A DNA stretch of 34,764 nucleotides from Sulfurivermis sp041678005 (GTDB lineage Bacteria; Pseudomonadota; Gammaproteobacteria; Thiohalomonadales; Thiohalomonadaceae): NCBI GenBank assembly GCA_041678005.1, contig JBAYOW010000022.1, positions 1 to 34,764 of the forward strand. Direction: 5' to 3'. The notes under the pieces are model-generated. The model did no database searches, had not been told where the DNA came from, and was given only the letters and a program-made list of their open reading frames with translations. A program made the position numbers and the translations under genes. Below, in pieces: positions 1-7,724 of this stretch; position 1 is the first letter of the stretch, and every line of letters begins with the position of its first letter.

Positions 1-14
1 AAAAGCGACTAAAA

Positions 15-37
15 ATCGTTAAAAAACGATGTTTTTT
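15..37 (+). terminator. Weak possible intrinsic terminator at left edge
   Basis: ATCGTT (15-20) and AACGAT (25-30) form a 6-bp hairpin with an AAAA loop, followed by G and six T (32-37). It could end a gene lying left of the window. The stem is short and AT-rich and the whole first 200 bases are AT-rich, so chance is a real alternative. Confidence 0.25.
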
Positions 38-202
38 CGATAAAAGTTGAATTTTTCTAGCTCAAAGAAGCTTTTTTGGGATTTGAAGCGATGAAGGGTT
101 AGTTGTTCAGCGTTTCCTTAATAAAATGTAAAAAGGATTTTTCTGGACGAAGATTAGATTTTTTTCAGCAACCTGTTCAAATAGCTTTACTAGGTCAATA
201 AT

Positions 203-2029
203 ATGTCACAATTCAGTGGGATTTCATGGAGCGCAAAGATAAGCATTGAGAGCGCTACTCATAACCCAAAAAAAGAGGATCTCAAAGCACTGGATTTGTA
301 CGAACTACATCCACTCCCCGGTAACCAGGTGCTTTTTCGAGGTTACAGTACGCAAAAATCAGCCGTTATCGAGCAAACTGCTGTTCCTCTACTTCCGTAT
401 TTGCAGAAATTCAGAACCGTAGATAAGCACATCCTCGCAATCATAGATCATTTCCCGGGGCTGAAACAGAATTCCGCTGACTTGAAGGCACTGATAGAAG
501 CGCTTAAACGCGCAGGTGTAATGGTTGCTGCAAAAGAAACTCTTGGTAAAATTATAAGTCCAGCCGAAGCATCCACACCAAGCAAACGCGTTAATATTTT
601 CATTATAACCTGTGACCGGCCCAATGCACTTGAGCGGTTGATCGAGAGCTGTCCGATGCTCGACCAGGGAGATTTTAGTTGGACTTTGATTGATGACTCG
701 AAGGATGAGAAAAACGCACAAGCTAATCGCAAGATAGCTAGTACCAGCAGATTCCCCCTCCGCTACTTTGGGGCCGCCGAGCAAGATGCATTCCGGCAGA
801 AACTGTCCAGCTATATTCCCCACGCAAAAACCGCGATCGATTTTTTGCTGTGTGGGGATAGCAATGATTTACGCGCCACCTATGGCAAATCGCGTAATTT
901 TGCGCTGCTCCTCTCGCCCATGGAACGGCTCATAGTCGTGGATGATGACATCGTATGCCATGCGCACAACCCACCAAGCATAACGAATGGCGCACACTTT
1001 TCCAGCACAATCCGAGATGCCGATTTTTTTACCTCAAACAGCGACTGGGAGCAGACCCGGTGCAATAACACCAATCCTATCCTGGAGCATGCGAAATATT
1101 TAGGCCGCTCGGTTGAGGAAGTTCTGCGCAGCTTCGATAACGATCAAAAAGATGAGCAGTCCCCATTGCGTGATTCATCATTTGCTGACGTATTTCGTAT
1201 ACAAAATAACAGCAAGATTATATGCACATTGAATGGGACTTACGGTGACCCGGGAACGGCATCATTCGATTGGATTTTCTCACTAAACCAGGCCTCGACC
1301 AAACGACTATTAAAATCCATCGATAGACTTTCAACGGGACTTCCGGAGCGAAATTGCTGGTTGGGTCGAAATGCACCAGCGATACTAAATAAGTTCAGCA
1401 TGATGTCTCAAGTCACAGGCCTGGATCATACGATTGCAATGCCGCCTTATTACCCAAATGGACGGAATGAAGACTTCCTGTTCGGTGAGATGTTGCAATA
1501 CCTGTATCCACGCAAAGCTGCACTGGACTTGCCTTTTGCTACCCCGCATTTACCCATCCCGGAACGAACATGGGATTCGGCACTTTTTTCTAAACCGTTG
1601 AATCCGGGAATGAGCCATTTTCTTGCGGCCACAATCAGCCAAATAGCTGCCGAAAAAATCACCGTACAAACAGCTGAACTGGGAATGGATCGCCTGGCTC
1701 TGCATTTTTTGCAGATAGGCGAAATGGATCGAGAATCTTTATCTGCACTAATATGTAATCACATCGCTAGTACACGAACAGCTTACCTGGAAGACATTCA
1801 CAATACGTGTAAATCCAATGATTTCACTGCGCAGTCTAATGCCATTATCACCCAAATCACAAAAGTTAATAGCAATAATCTATACAATATTACAGCTAAC
1901 AACATAATAGACCTTGTTAGCACCACTCACGCAATGGACGCCATAAACTTCATTAAGCAGTCTTGTAACAAATACGGTAGCGCGCTGAAGTTTTGGTCAG
2001 AAATAGTTCATCAATCAAAGTCTATATAA
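203..2029 (+). CDS. Putative GT-A-like glycosyltransferase, AT-rich gene
   Basis: A 608-residue protein I do not recognise as a named family. Residues about 130-260 look like a nucleotide-sugar glycosyltransferase of GT-A type: a beta strand followed by TCDRP (compare the start of family 2 enzymes), an IDDS motif near 165, a GKSRNFAL segment, and a VVDDDI triad that resembles the metal-binding DxD motif. A later NGRNEDFLFGE segment (around 425) resembles the acidic acceptor/catalytic region of such enzymes. The first 110 residues form a separate module with a helical pattern vaguely like PqqD/winged-helix domains; this is a weak impression only. There is no signal peptide or membrane segment, so it is probably cytoplasmic. 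The start ATG has a poor Shine-Dalgarno (only TAGGTC upstream). The gene is clearly AT-richer than the rest of the window, suggesting acquisition by transfer. It stands alone, so its substrate is unknown. Confidence 0.6.
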   Translation: MSQFSGISWSAKISIESATHNPKKEDLKALDLYELHPLPGNQVLFRGYSTQKSAVIEQTAVPLLPYLQKFRTVDKHILAIIDHFPGLKQNSADLKALIEALKRAGVMVAAKETLGKIISPAEASTPSKRVNIFIITCDRPNALERLIESCPMLDQGDFSWTLIDDSKDEKNAQANRKIASTSRFPLRYFGAAEQDAFRQKLSSYIPHAKTAIDFLLCGDSNDLRATYGKSRNFALLLSPMERLIVVDDDIVCHAHNPPSITNGAHFSSTIRDADFFTSNSDWEQTRCNNTNPILEHAKYLGRSVEEVLRSFDNDQKDEQSPLRDSSFADVFRIQNNSKIICTLNGTYGDPGTASFDWIFSLNQASTKRLLKSIDRLSTGLPERNCWLGRNAPAILNKFSMMSQVTGLDHTIAMPPYYPNGRNEDFLFGEMLQYLYPRKAALDLPFATPHLPIPERTWDSALFSKPLNPGMSHFLAATISQIAAEKITVQTAELGMDRLALHFLQIGEMDRESLSALICNHIASTRTAYLEDIHNTCKSNDFTAQSNAIITQITKVNSNNLYNITANNIIDLVSTTHAMDAINFIKQSCNKYGSALKFWSEIVHQSKSI

Positions 2030-2163
2030 ACATCTGGTTTTTGCGTTTATAAGCCGATTATGTATTGAACCACGATTTTACGGCTTCAGCATGGTTGGCG
2101 TAATCTCGACGCCAGATGCACTCAATTTTTAAATTCAGCAAGAATCTCCCCATACCCACCCAA

Positions 2164-2182
2164 CCTCCCCTTGGAGGGGAGG
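2164..2182. repeat. GC-rich palindrome in intergenic region
   Basis: CCTCCCC and GGGGAGG form a perfect 7-bp inverted repeat around a TTGGA loop, followed by more G-rich sequence (GGGTGGAG). It lies in the 255-bp gap between the left glycosyltransferase and the prolyl isomerase. Its style matches the dispersed hairpin repeats at 10.6 and 34.6 kb, although the sequence is not the same. Nothing coding is evident in the rest of the gap. Confidence 0.5.
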
Positions 2183-2284
2183 GGGTGGAGACCTCCACAG
2201 TGAGGGAGTTTTGCGTCTACTCATGCCGGAGTGGGTATTGCATCACGCGCTTTTAGCGACCCACATGGATCATATAGAGCCTGT

Positions 2285-3226
2285 TTATTTTTGTTTGGCG
2301 CGTTTCTTCTCTTCTCCTTCTTTTGCTTTAAGTATGGCGCTCACATCAATTTTTGTGATCATGCTTTCGATTGCTTCCTGGTCTACTTCAATGCCTTCCA
2401 GGGCTCCGATGCGATTATATTCATTCATGGCTGTTTCATTGTTGAATTGGCGCTCTTCTGCCTCTATGAGTTCTTTTTTGATCTCATCAAAGCTGCGGGT
2501 GCGAGCCTTATTGCGATCAATGAAGCGCAGGCTATGATAGCCGAACTGGGTCTTGACCGGGCCGCTCAGTTCGCCTTTTTTTTGCATGGCAAAAGCGGCT
2601 TCTTCAAAGGGTGCGACCATGCGACCACGGCTGAAAAAGCCCATGTCGCCATTATTGTTTTGAACTGATTTATCGTCTGAATATTCTTTTGCCAACTCTG
2701 CAAAATCAGCATCTTTCTTTTTCAGCTTGGCAAGAACTTCTTCGGCACGCTTTTTAGCTTCTTCATCGCTACGGTCTTCTAAGCCGATTAGGATATGCTC
2801 AACGCGTACTTCTTCCGGAATTTCATAGCGTGCGAGGTTGGCCAGGTAGGCTTCATGTGCTCGCTTTTCAAAATCAGGCTTTTTGGCGGCAGCGACTACC
2901 TTTTGCATGTAAATACTGGCAAGTTCACGCACCCGCGCAGTGTCTGCACGCCATTGTTCATCCTCGCTCAGTGGTTGGTCTTTGTTGAGTTCAACCAGCT
3001 TGCGGGTGACAAAATATTGGGCGATTAGATCGCGTACTGTCTTTTCGATGGAGTAGACGTTCGCCCTTTGCTGCGGTGGTACTACCAGCTCTATAAAACG
3101 GTGCATATCTTCCTTGGTGACTACTGTGTCGCCATGTTTCATGATGATTACTGGCTCTGCGCTCAGCGTGCTGGCTAAAAACAGCGTGGAAATAAGGGTA
3201 TAAATGATTTTCATGCTTTTTTCCAT
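2285..3226 (-). CDS. Exported parvulin-type (PpiC/SurA-like) peptidyl-prolyl isomerase
   Basis: A 313-residue protein that probably catalyses cis-trans isomerisation of prolyl bonds in, or chaperones, proteins in the periplasm. It starts with a typical signal peptide (positively charged start, hydrophobic core, cleavage probable after STLSA around residue 23). Residues about 25-135 form the helical N-terminal region usual in SurA/PrsA-type proteins. Residues about 140-235 form one parvulin domain: VEHILI at its start, a DFAELAKEYSDD segment, GDMGFFSRG, and a GYHSLRF end. A charged, Lys/Glu-rich tail follows. Two in-frame ATG codons compete: 3226 (used here) and 3214. The latter gives a cleaner signal peptide and has GGA nine bases upstream. 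It is transcribed away from the lipA leader and appears monocistronic. Having one parvulin domain, it is not a canonical two-domain SurA. Confidence 0.88.
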   Translation of the reverse strand: MEKSMKIIYTLISTLFLASTLSAEPVIIMKHGDTVVTKEDMHRFIELVVPPQQRANVYSIEKTVRDLIAQYFVTRKLVELNKDQPLSEDEQWRADTARVRELASIYMQKVVAAAKKPDFEKRAHEAYLANLARYEIPEEVRVEHILIGLEDRSDEEAKKRAEEVLAKLKKKDADFAELAKEYSDDKSVQNNNGDMGFFSRGRMVAPFEEAAFAMQKKGELSGPVKTQFGYHSLRFIDRNKARTRSFDEIKKELIEAEERQFNNETAMNEYNRIGALEGIEVDQEAIESMITKIDVSAILKAKEGEEKKRAKQK

Positions 3227-3342
3227 AGTACGGGATTGTTAGAACAGGAAGGGATAATAGAAAGTTGTGGTGAATAGTGCAACTCAGGGGAACGTGCAAA
3301 ATATACATATTTTTTAGAGCAACCGACGCCAAGACTCAGTGA

Positions 3343-3475
3343 GTTTGTGCCCACCGAGGCGCAGTGTCCAGCTCTGCGGCAGGCACGTAAAAAGCCTGGG
3401 AGTTAATTGCCTGCTATGGCATGTAGTGCTGCTGGCAGGTTATCCTAGCGGCAGCTTGTAACTGGCGACACAAAC
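3343..3475 (+). ncRNA. Candidate structured leader RNA or sRNA upstream of lipA
   Basis: This stretch has no ORF but can fold compactly. GTTTGTG (3343-3349) and CACAAAC (3469-3475) form a closing stem. Inside are three hairpins: CGCAG/CTGCG (3360-3364 with 3374-3378); GCAGGCA/TGCCTGC (3379-3385 with 3408-3414); and GCTGCT/GGCAGC (3428-3433 with 3450-3455), which is capped by AGG/CCT around TTAT. It is followed three bases later by an intrinsic terminator. GGCGAC occurs at both 3464-3469 and 3479-3484, so either copy could pair with GTCGCC (3493-3498), which would permit switching. I looked for the glycine riboswitch core and did not find it, and it does not clearly match 6S RNA. Pairing was found by eye, without energy calculation or covariation. 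Either a riboswitch/attenuator for the lipA-gcv genes or an independent sRNA is possible. Confidence 0.4.
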
Positions 3476-3478
3476 AAG

Positions 3479-3504
3479 GGCGACGCTTGGGTGTCGCCTT
3501 TTTT
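3479..3504 (+). terminator. Intrinsic terminator just upstream of lipA
   Basis: GGCGAC (3479-3484) and GTCGCC (3493-3498) form a perfect GC-rich 6-bp stem with an 8-base loop, followed directly by six T (3499-3504). It ends only 32 bases before the ATG used for lipA, and no gene precedes it on this strand. It therefore ends either a small RNA or an attenuated leader transcript of lipA. Confidence 0.75.
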
Positions 3505-3536
3505 ATTATTACTGTCGATTGCTGGTGGCGCAGCTC

Positions 3537-4427
3537 ATGAAGCATGGGAGCACTGTCATTTCTGTTTTTGATCATTCGGCACAGCCCAATGTTGGGCGCA
3601 TGCCTGTGTGGGTGCGTCAGTCATTGGCGGCTGGTGATTATGCCGCTACGGCGCAGCGCGTGCACGGCCATGATTTGCACACGGTATGCGAGGAGGCGCG
3701 TTGCCCAAATCGCGGTGAGTGCTGGAGCCGTGGCACGGCCAGTATTATGTTGCTCGGCGATACCTGCACCAGGGCTTGTGGCTTTTGTGCGGTCAAGACC
3801 GGCCGGCCTGCCGAGGTGGATGTTGATGAACCGCGCCGGGTGGCCGAGGTGGTGGTGCAAATGGGGCTGGATTATGTCGTGCTGACCTCGGTGAACCGGG
3901 ATGAGTTGGCCGATGGCGGGGCGAGTATTTTTGCCGCTACTTTGCGCGAGCTGCGCGCGCGGCGACCTGCCATGGGTTTGGAGGTGCTTACCCCAGATTT
4001 TCGTGCTTGTCAGGAGCAGGCGGTGGCGCTGTTGTGCGCGGCTGTGCCGGAGTTTGTCTGGGGACATAATGTCGAGACTGTGCCTGCGCTGTATCGCACA
4101 GTGCGCAAGGGCGCTAAGTACAGCCGTTCACTGCGGCTGCTGGAGCTCGCTGGGGCACAGGCTGGGGTGAGCACCAAGTCATCGCTGATGTTGGGGTTGG
4201 GCGAGAGTTTTGCCGAGGTCCTGGCGGTGATGCGTGATCTGCGTGAGGTGGGCGTGAGGCGCCTGGCCTTGGGTCAGTATTTGCGGCCTACTCGTCAACA
4301 TCTGCCGGTCAAGGAATATGTCTTGCCTGCAACTTTTGCCGCCTATGCCAGCGAGGCCAAGGCATTGGGCTTTGGATGGGTGAAGGCGGGGCCGATGGTG
4401 CGCAGTTCGTATCATGCCGAGCAGTAG
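3537..4427 (+). CDS. lipA: Lipoyl synthase LipA
   Basis: A radical SAM enzyme that inserts two sulfur atoms into octanoyl groups carried on lipoyl domains, giving lipoyl-GcvH and the lipoylated E2 subunits. With the ATG at 3537 it has 296 residues, within the usual 290-320. The auxiliary iron-sulfur cluster motif CX4CX5C is at Cys51, Cys56 and Cys62. The radical-SAM CX3CX2C motif is at Cys77, Cys81 and Cys84. The C-terminal RSSY motif is present (MVRSSYHAEQ). The start is uncertain: an in-frame TTG at 3519 and an ATG at 3600 are alternatives, and none has a strong Shine-Dalgarno. It lies directly downstream of a terminator-like hairpin and 31 bp ahead of gcvT, so this copy may serve mainly the glycine cleavage H protein. 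Whether a second lipA-lipB locus exists elsewhere cannot be seen. Confidence 0.95.
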   Translation: MKHGSTVISVFDHSAQPNVGRMPVWVRQSLAAGDYAATAQRVHGHDLHTVCEEARCPNRGECWSRGTASIMLLGDTCTRACGFCAVKTGRPAEVDVDEPRRVAEVVVQMGLDYVVLTSVNRDELADGGASIFAATLRELRARRPAMGLEVLTPDFRACQEQAVALLCAAVPEFVWGHNVETVPALYRTVRKGAKYSRSLRLLELAGAQAGVSTKSSLMLGLGESFAEVLAVMRDLREVGVRRLALGQYLRPTRQHLPVKEYVLPATFAAYASEAKALGFGWVKAGPMVRSSYHAEQ

Positions 4428-4458
4428 TTTTTGTATTTGATGTTAGCAGGAGAAAATT

Positions 4459-5541
4459 TTGGAAAATAAAACACCATTATATGCAGCGCATGTGGCGCTG
4501 GGTGCAAAAATTGTAAATTATGCCGGCTGGCAGATGCCTATCCACTATGGCTCCCAGATAGAGGAGCATCACCATGTGCGTCGCGCTGCCGGTATGTTTG
4601 ATGTCTCGCACATGGGTGTGGTGGATATAAACGGTTCACACGCAAGTGACTTTCTGCGTTATCTGTTGGCCAACGATGTGGCACGTTTGAAGACTATGGG
4701 CAAGGCAGTCTATAGCTGCATGCTTAACGAGCGCGGCGGAGTGATCGATGATCTGATCGTTTATTACATGAGCCCGGTCTGGTTTCGTATGGTGGTTAAC
4801 GCAGGTAATCGCAGCAAAGATATTGCCTGGTTGCAACGTCATGCCGCTTCGTTTGGGGTGGAGGTGGAGTTGCAGGAGGAACAGGCGATTATTGCCGTAC
4901 AGGGCCCGCAGGCTCGTGCCAAGACGCGGGTCGCACTTGGCGCGCGCTTTGGCACGGCAGCTGAGCTGAGCCCATTTATGGCGCTGGAATCTGGTGATCT
5001 GTTTATTGCCCGCACGGGTTATACCGGCGAGGAAGGTTTTGAGATCATGGCACCAGCCGAGGATATCGAAGAAATTTGGCATGCACTGTATGAGCAGGGG
5101 GTACATCCCTGTGGGCTGGGCGCGCGGGACACACTGCGTCTTGAGGCAGGTCTGAATCTTTATGGTCAGGATATGACTGAGGATACTACGCCATTGGTCT
5201 CTGGCCTGAGCTGGACTGTGGCCTTTGAGCCGGAGGATCGCCAGTTCATCGGTCGTGCGGCGCTGGAGGCACAGCGCAGTGCAGGTGTGCCGCAAAAGCT
5301 GATAGGTCTGGTGCTGGAGGAGAAGGGCATATTGCGCAACCAGCAGGCGGTATTTACGCCCCAGGGTACAGGCGTGATCACCTCGGGTAGTTTTTCCCCG
5401 ACAATAGGCCGTGCCATTGCCCTGGCGCGGGTGCCAGTGGGTGAGCTGGAGGAGTGCGAGGTAGAGGTGCGCGGCAAGCGGCTCAAGGCGCGGGTGGTAA
5501 AGCCACCCTTTGTGCGCAAAGGGCAGTCAACACTTAATTAA
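4459..5541 (+). CDS. gcvT: Aminomethyltransferase GcvT (glycine cleavage T protein)
   Basis: T protein of the glycine cleavage system. It releases ammonia from the aminomethyl-lipoyl arm of GcvH and passes the one-carbon unit to tetrahydrofolate, forming 5,10-methylene-THF in the cytoplasm. Its 360 residues match the family's usual length. Family hallmarks include NYAGWQMPIHYG near the N terminus, MFDVSHMG, the RTGYTGEEGFEI segment, and GLGARDTLRLEAG in the folate-binding domain, followed by the C-terminal barrel. The start codon is TTG, chosen because CAGGAG (4447-4452) lies at good spacing and the protein begins as expected. It follows lipA by 31 bp and is separated from gcvH by a 321-bp gap, unusually long for an operon. 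Confidence 0.96.
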   Translation: MENKTPLYAAHVALGAKIVNYAGWQMPIHYGSQIEEHHHVRRAAGMFDVSHMGVVDINGSHASDFLRYLLANDVARLKTMGKAVYSCMLNERGGVIDDLIVYYMSPVWFRMVVNAGNRSKDIAWLQRHAASFGVEVELQEEQAIIAVQGPQARAKTRVALGARFGTAAELSPFMALESGDLFIARTGYTGEEGFEIMAPAEDIEEIWHALYEQGVHPCGLGARDTLRLEAGLNLYGQDMTEDTTPLVSGLSWTVAFEPEDRQFIGRAALEAQRSAGVPQKLIGLVLEEKGILRNQQAVFTPQGTGVITSGSFSPTIGRAIALARVPVGELEECEVEVRGKRLKARVVKPPFVRKGQSTLN

Positions 5542-5862
5542 GCGTGGCTCTATATGGTTTTGTAGTGGGGCGCGCAAAGTTTGTGGGGCAATATTTCCTG
5601 GTTGGGAAGTGCCAGCACACCTTGTCATCGTGGTGCATCCACTCCATTTCTGGCGGATTTTTATTTATCCATTGCTAAGTCTCAAACCATCCTCTGCCCT
5701 GCTCTCTTCGCAGGCGGGGCAGATAGCGATGCTGAAGGGAATTGTATTATTGGTAGAGGCAGGAGAGCGTGCGTCGGCGCGTCACTTTACCCATTACAAA
5801 TCACATAGAATCTTTTTTGTTTTATCATACTGAAAATATTTCACCATTGAGGGAGTGCACAG
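5542..5862. other. 321-bp gap between gcvT and gcvH, no gene
   Basis: I see no convincing gene here; short ORFs lack family resemblance and good start signals. A possible hairpin pairs TCTGCCC with GGGCAGA around 5693-5723 and has an inner TGC/GCA pair, but no T-run follows it. The right end is AT-rich and contains the clear gcvH Shine-Dalgarno GAGGGAG shortly before its ATG at 5863. The gap could hold a second promoter for gcvH-gcvPA-gcvPB; no box is good enough to mark. Confidence 0.5.
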
Positions 5863-6257
5863 ATGAGCAATGTTCCAGCTGAATTGAAGTATGCCAAGAC
5901 CCATGAGTGGGTGCGTGATGAGGTGATGGTACGGTTACGGTCGGCATCACCGAGCACGCACAGGATCTATTGGGAGATATGGTGTTTGTCGAGTTGCCGG
6001 AAGTGGGTGTTGTCTTGGCAAAGGGGCAGGACTGTGCGGTGGTGGAGTCGGTCAAGGCGGCCTCGGATATTTATGCGCCACTGGCAGGCGAGGTGACGGC
6101 GGTGAATGAGGCGGTGTCCGATAGCCCCGAGTTACTGAATAAGGAACCTTATGGCGAGGGTTGGCTGTTTCGTATGCGGCCAGCCAATGCCGCCGAACTC
6201 GGTAATCTGTTTGATGCCGCCGGTTATGCCTCAGTGGTGGCAGAAGAAGAAAATTGA
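5863..6257 (+). pseudogene. gcvH: Glycine cleavage H protein, split by a -1 frameshift
   Basis: The H protein carries the lipoyl arm that shuttles aminomethyl and reducing equivalents among the P, T and L proteins. The first 20 residues (MSNVPAELKYAKTHEWVRDE) are in the frame of the ATG at 5863. The rest, from DGTVTVGITEHAQDLLGDM to the end, is in another frame. One base is missing at about 5923-5924: adding a G to the GAGGTGAT stretch restores an uninterrupted protein of about 131 residues, the normal length. The lipoyl-accepting lysine is in ESVKAASD (codon 6054-6056) and everything else is well conserved. Downstream gcvPA and gcvPB are intact and no second gcvH is visible. A sequencing error is therefore more likely than true inactivation, but the window as given encodes a broken gene. 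The Shine-Dalgarno GAGGGAG is strong. Confidence 0.9.
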
Positions 6258-6302
6258 TGGGGCTATATTCCGCAGACTACAGGCTTGAATGAGAAGGAAG
6301 AT

Positions 6303-7712
6303 ATGCCTTTTATTCCACATACCCAAGAGGATGAACGGGCGATGCTCGCGGCCATTGGTGCCGATAGTATCGAGACACTGTTTGATGAAATCCCCGCTGA
6401 ATTGCTGGCCAAGGGACTGGTTGATGTACCCGACGGGCTTAATGAGATGGCGATTGCCCGCATAATGCACCAGCATGCGGCTGGGGATGGTATGCCGCTA
6501 TGTTTTATCGGTGCCGGTGCCTATGAGCATCATATTCCGGCAGCGGTCTGGGAGATTGCCGGGCGCGGTGAATTCTACTCGGCCTATACGCCATATCAGG
6601 CAGAGGCCAGTCAGGGCTCTTTGCAGGTGCTCTATGAATATCAAACGATGATCGCCAGCCTGACCGGCATGGATGCAACCAATGCCTCTTTGTATGACGG
6701 CGCATCTGGTCTGGCTGAGGCGGTGCTGATGGCCGTGCGCGCCAATCGCAAGTCTAAAAGCAGACGGGTATTGATGCCCATGACGGTGCATCCTGCTTAT
6801 CGCAAGGTGGTGCAGACACTGGTAAGGAATCAGGGAGTCGAGCTGGTCGAGCTGGATTATTCCGGTAGCGGCAATATCGAGCCTGAATATCTGCAACGCT
6901 ATAACGGTGAAGATTTCGCTGCGCTGGTGATCCCGCAACCTAATTTTTTTGGTGTGCTGGAAGAGGTGGATGCACTAACCGATTGGGCGCATGCCAATAA
7001 TATGCTGGCAATCGGCCTGGTGAATCCCACTGCCTTGGCAGTGTTGTCACCACCCGGTGAATGGGGTCAGCATGGTGCTGATATTGCCGTGGGGGAAGGT
7101 CAGCCATTAGGTATTCCCTTGTCATCTGGCGGTCCCTATTTTGGTTTTATCGCCTGCAAGCAGGCACATCTGCGCCAGTTGCCGGGACGAATTGTTGGTC
7201 GCACTGTCGATCTCGATGGTCGCACAGGTTATACCTTGACCCTGCAGGCGCGTGAACAACATATTCGGCGCGCCAAGGCTACTTCCAATATCTGCTCCAA
7301 TCAGGGGCTGATGGTGACGGCAGCGACGATCTATATGGCGTTAGTCGGTGTCGAAGGTCTGGCACGTGTTGCCCATGCCTGCCATGCCAATACACATGCG
7401 CTGGTGGAGCGTTTGCTGCAGATCGAGGGCGTCGAGCAGGTATTTTGTTCGCCCTATTTTCATGAGGTGGTGCTGCGTATTGGCCAGCCTGTGGCCGAGG
7501 TGCTGCGGGCGCTGGCCGTGCAGGATATTCTTGGTGGCTATGATTTGACGGCAGATTATCCAGAGCTGGGGCAGGCCTTGTTGGTCTGCGCCACCGAAAC
7601 GCGCACGGTTGATGATATCGAGCGTTATGCGCAAAACCTGGAACGCATTCTGTCGCGGCGTAAGGAAGGGCCGATCTGTAGCAAGTTGCGGCCCAAGGAA
7701 GGCACCATCTAA
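6303..7712 (+). CDS. gcvPA: Glycine dehydrogenase (decarboxylating) subunit 1, GcvPA
   Basis: Alpha-type subunit of the two-subunit P protein, which decarboxylates glycine and loads the aminomethyl group on lipoyl-GcvH. It corresponds to the N-terminal half of the single-chain P protein of E. coli and has a PLP-transferase fold but not the PLP lysine. With ATG 6303 it has 469 residues, close to the usual 440-460. Typical segments are FIGAGAYEHHIPAAV, YTPYQAEASQGSLQ, and the TSNICSNQGLM region. ATG 6303 is preferred over an in-frame TTG at 6285 because GAAGGAAG lies just in front of it. It follows gcvH by 45 bp and precedes gcvPB by 12 bp. The N-terminal PFIPHTQED is the expected beginning for this subunit. 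Confidence 0.95.
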   Translation: MPFIPHTQEDERAMLAAIGADSIETLFDEIPAELLAKGLVDVPDGLNEMAIARIMHQHAAGDGMPLCFIGAGAYEHHIPAAVWEIAGRGEFYSAYTPYQAEASQGSLQVLYEYQTMIASLTGMDATNASLYDGASGLAEAVLMAVRANRKSKSRRVLMPMTVHPAYRKVVQTLVRNQGVELVELDYSGSGNIEPEYLQRYNGEDFAALVIPQPNFFGVLEEVDALTDWAHANNMLAIGLVNPTALAVLSPPGEWGQHGADIAVGEGQPLGIPLSSGGPYFGFIACKQAHLRQLPGRIVGRTVDLDGRTGYTLTLQAREQHIRRAKATSNICSNQGLMVTAATIYMALVGVEGLARVAHACHANTHALVERLLQIEGVEQVFCSPYFHEVVLRIGQPVAEVLRALAVQDILGGYDLTADYPELGQALLVCATETRTVDDIERYAQNLERILSRRKEGPICSKLRPKEGTI

Positions 7713-7724
7713 GAGATTATTGCA

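Noticed and set aside
2025..2051. Hairpin TATAAAC/GTTTATA right after the left glycosyltransferase
   Set aside because: AT-only weak stem with a 13-base loop and no following T-run; not convincing as a terminator.
3227..3505. 6S RNA (ssrS) or glycine riboswitch upstream of lipA
   Set aside because: A few short motifs looked similar, but the 6S long double helix with central bubble and the conserved glycine-aptamer core (CCGAAGG and CTCTCAGG type) were not found. Kept only as an unclassified structured RNA.
5863..6257. Programmed ribosomal frameshifting in gcvH
   Set aside because: No slippery heptamer, no stop codon placed as in known cases, and GcvH homologs are encoded in one frame.
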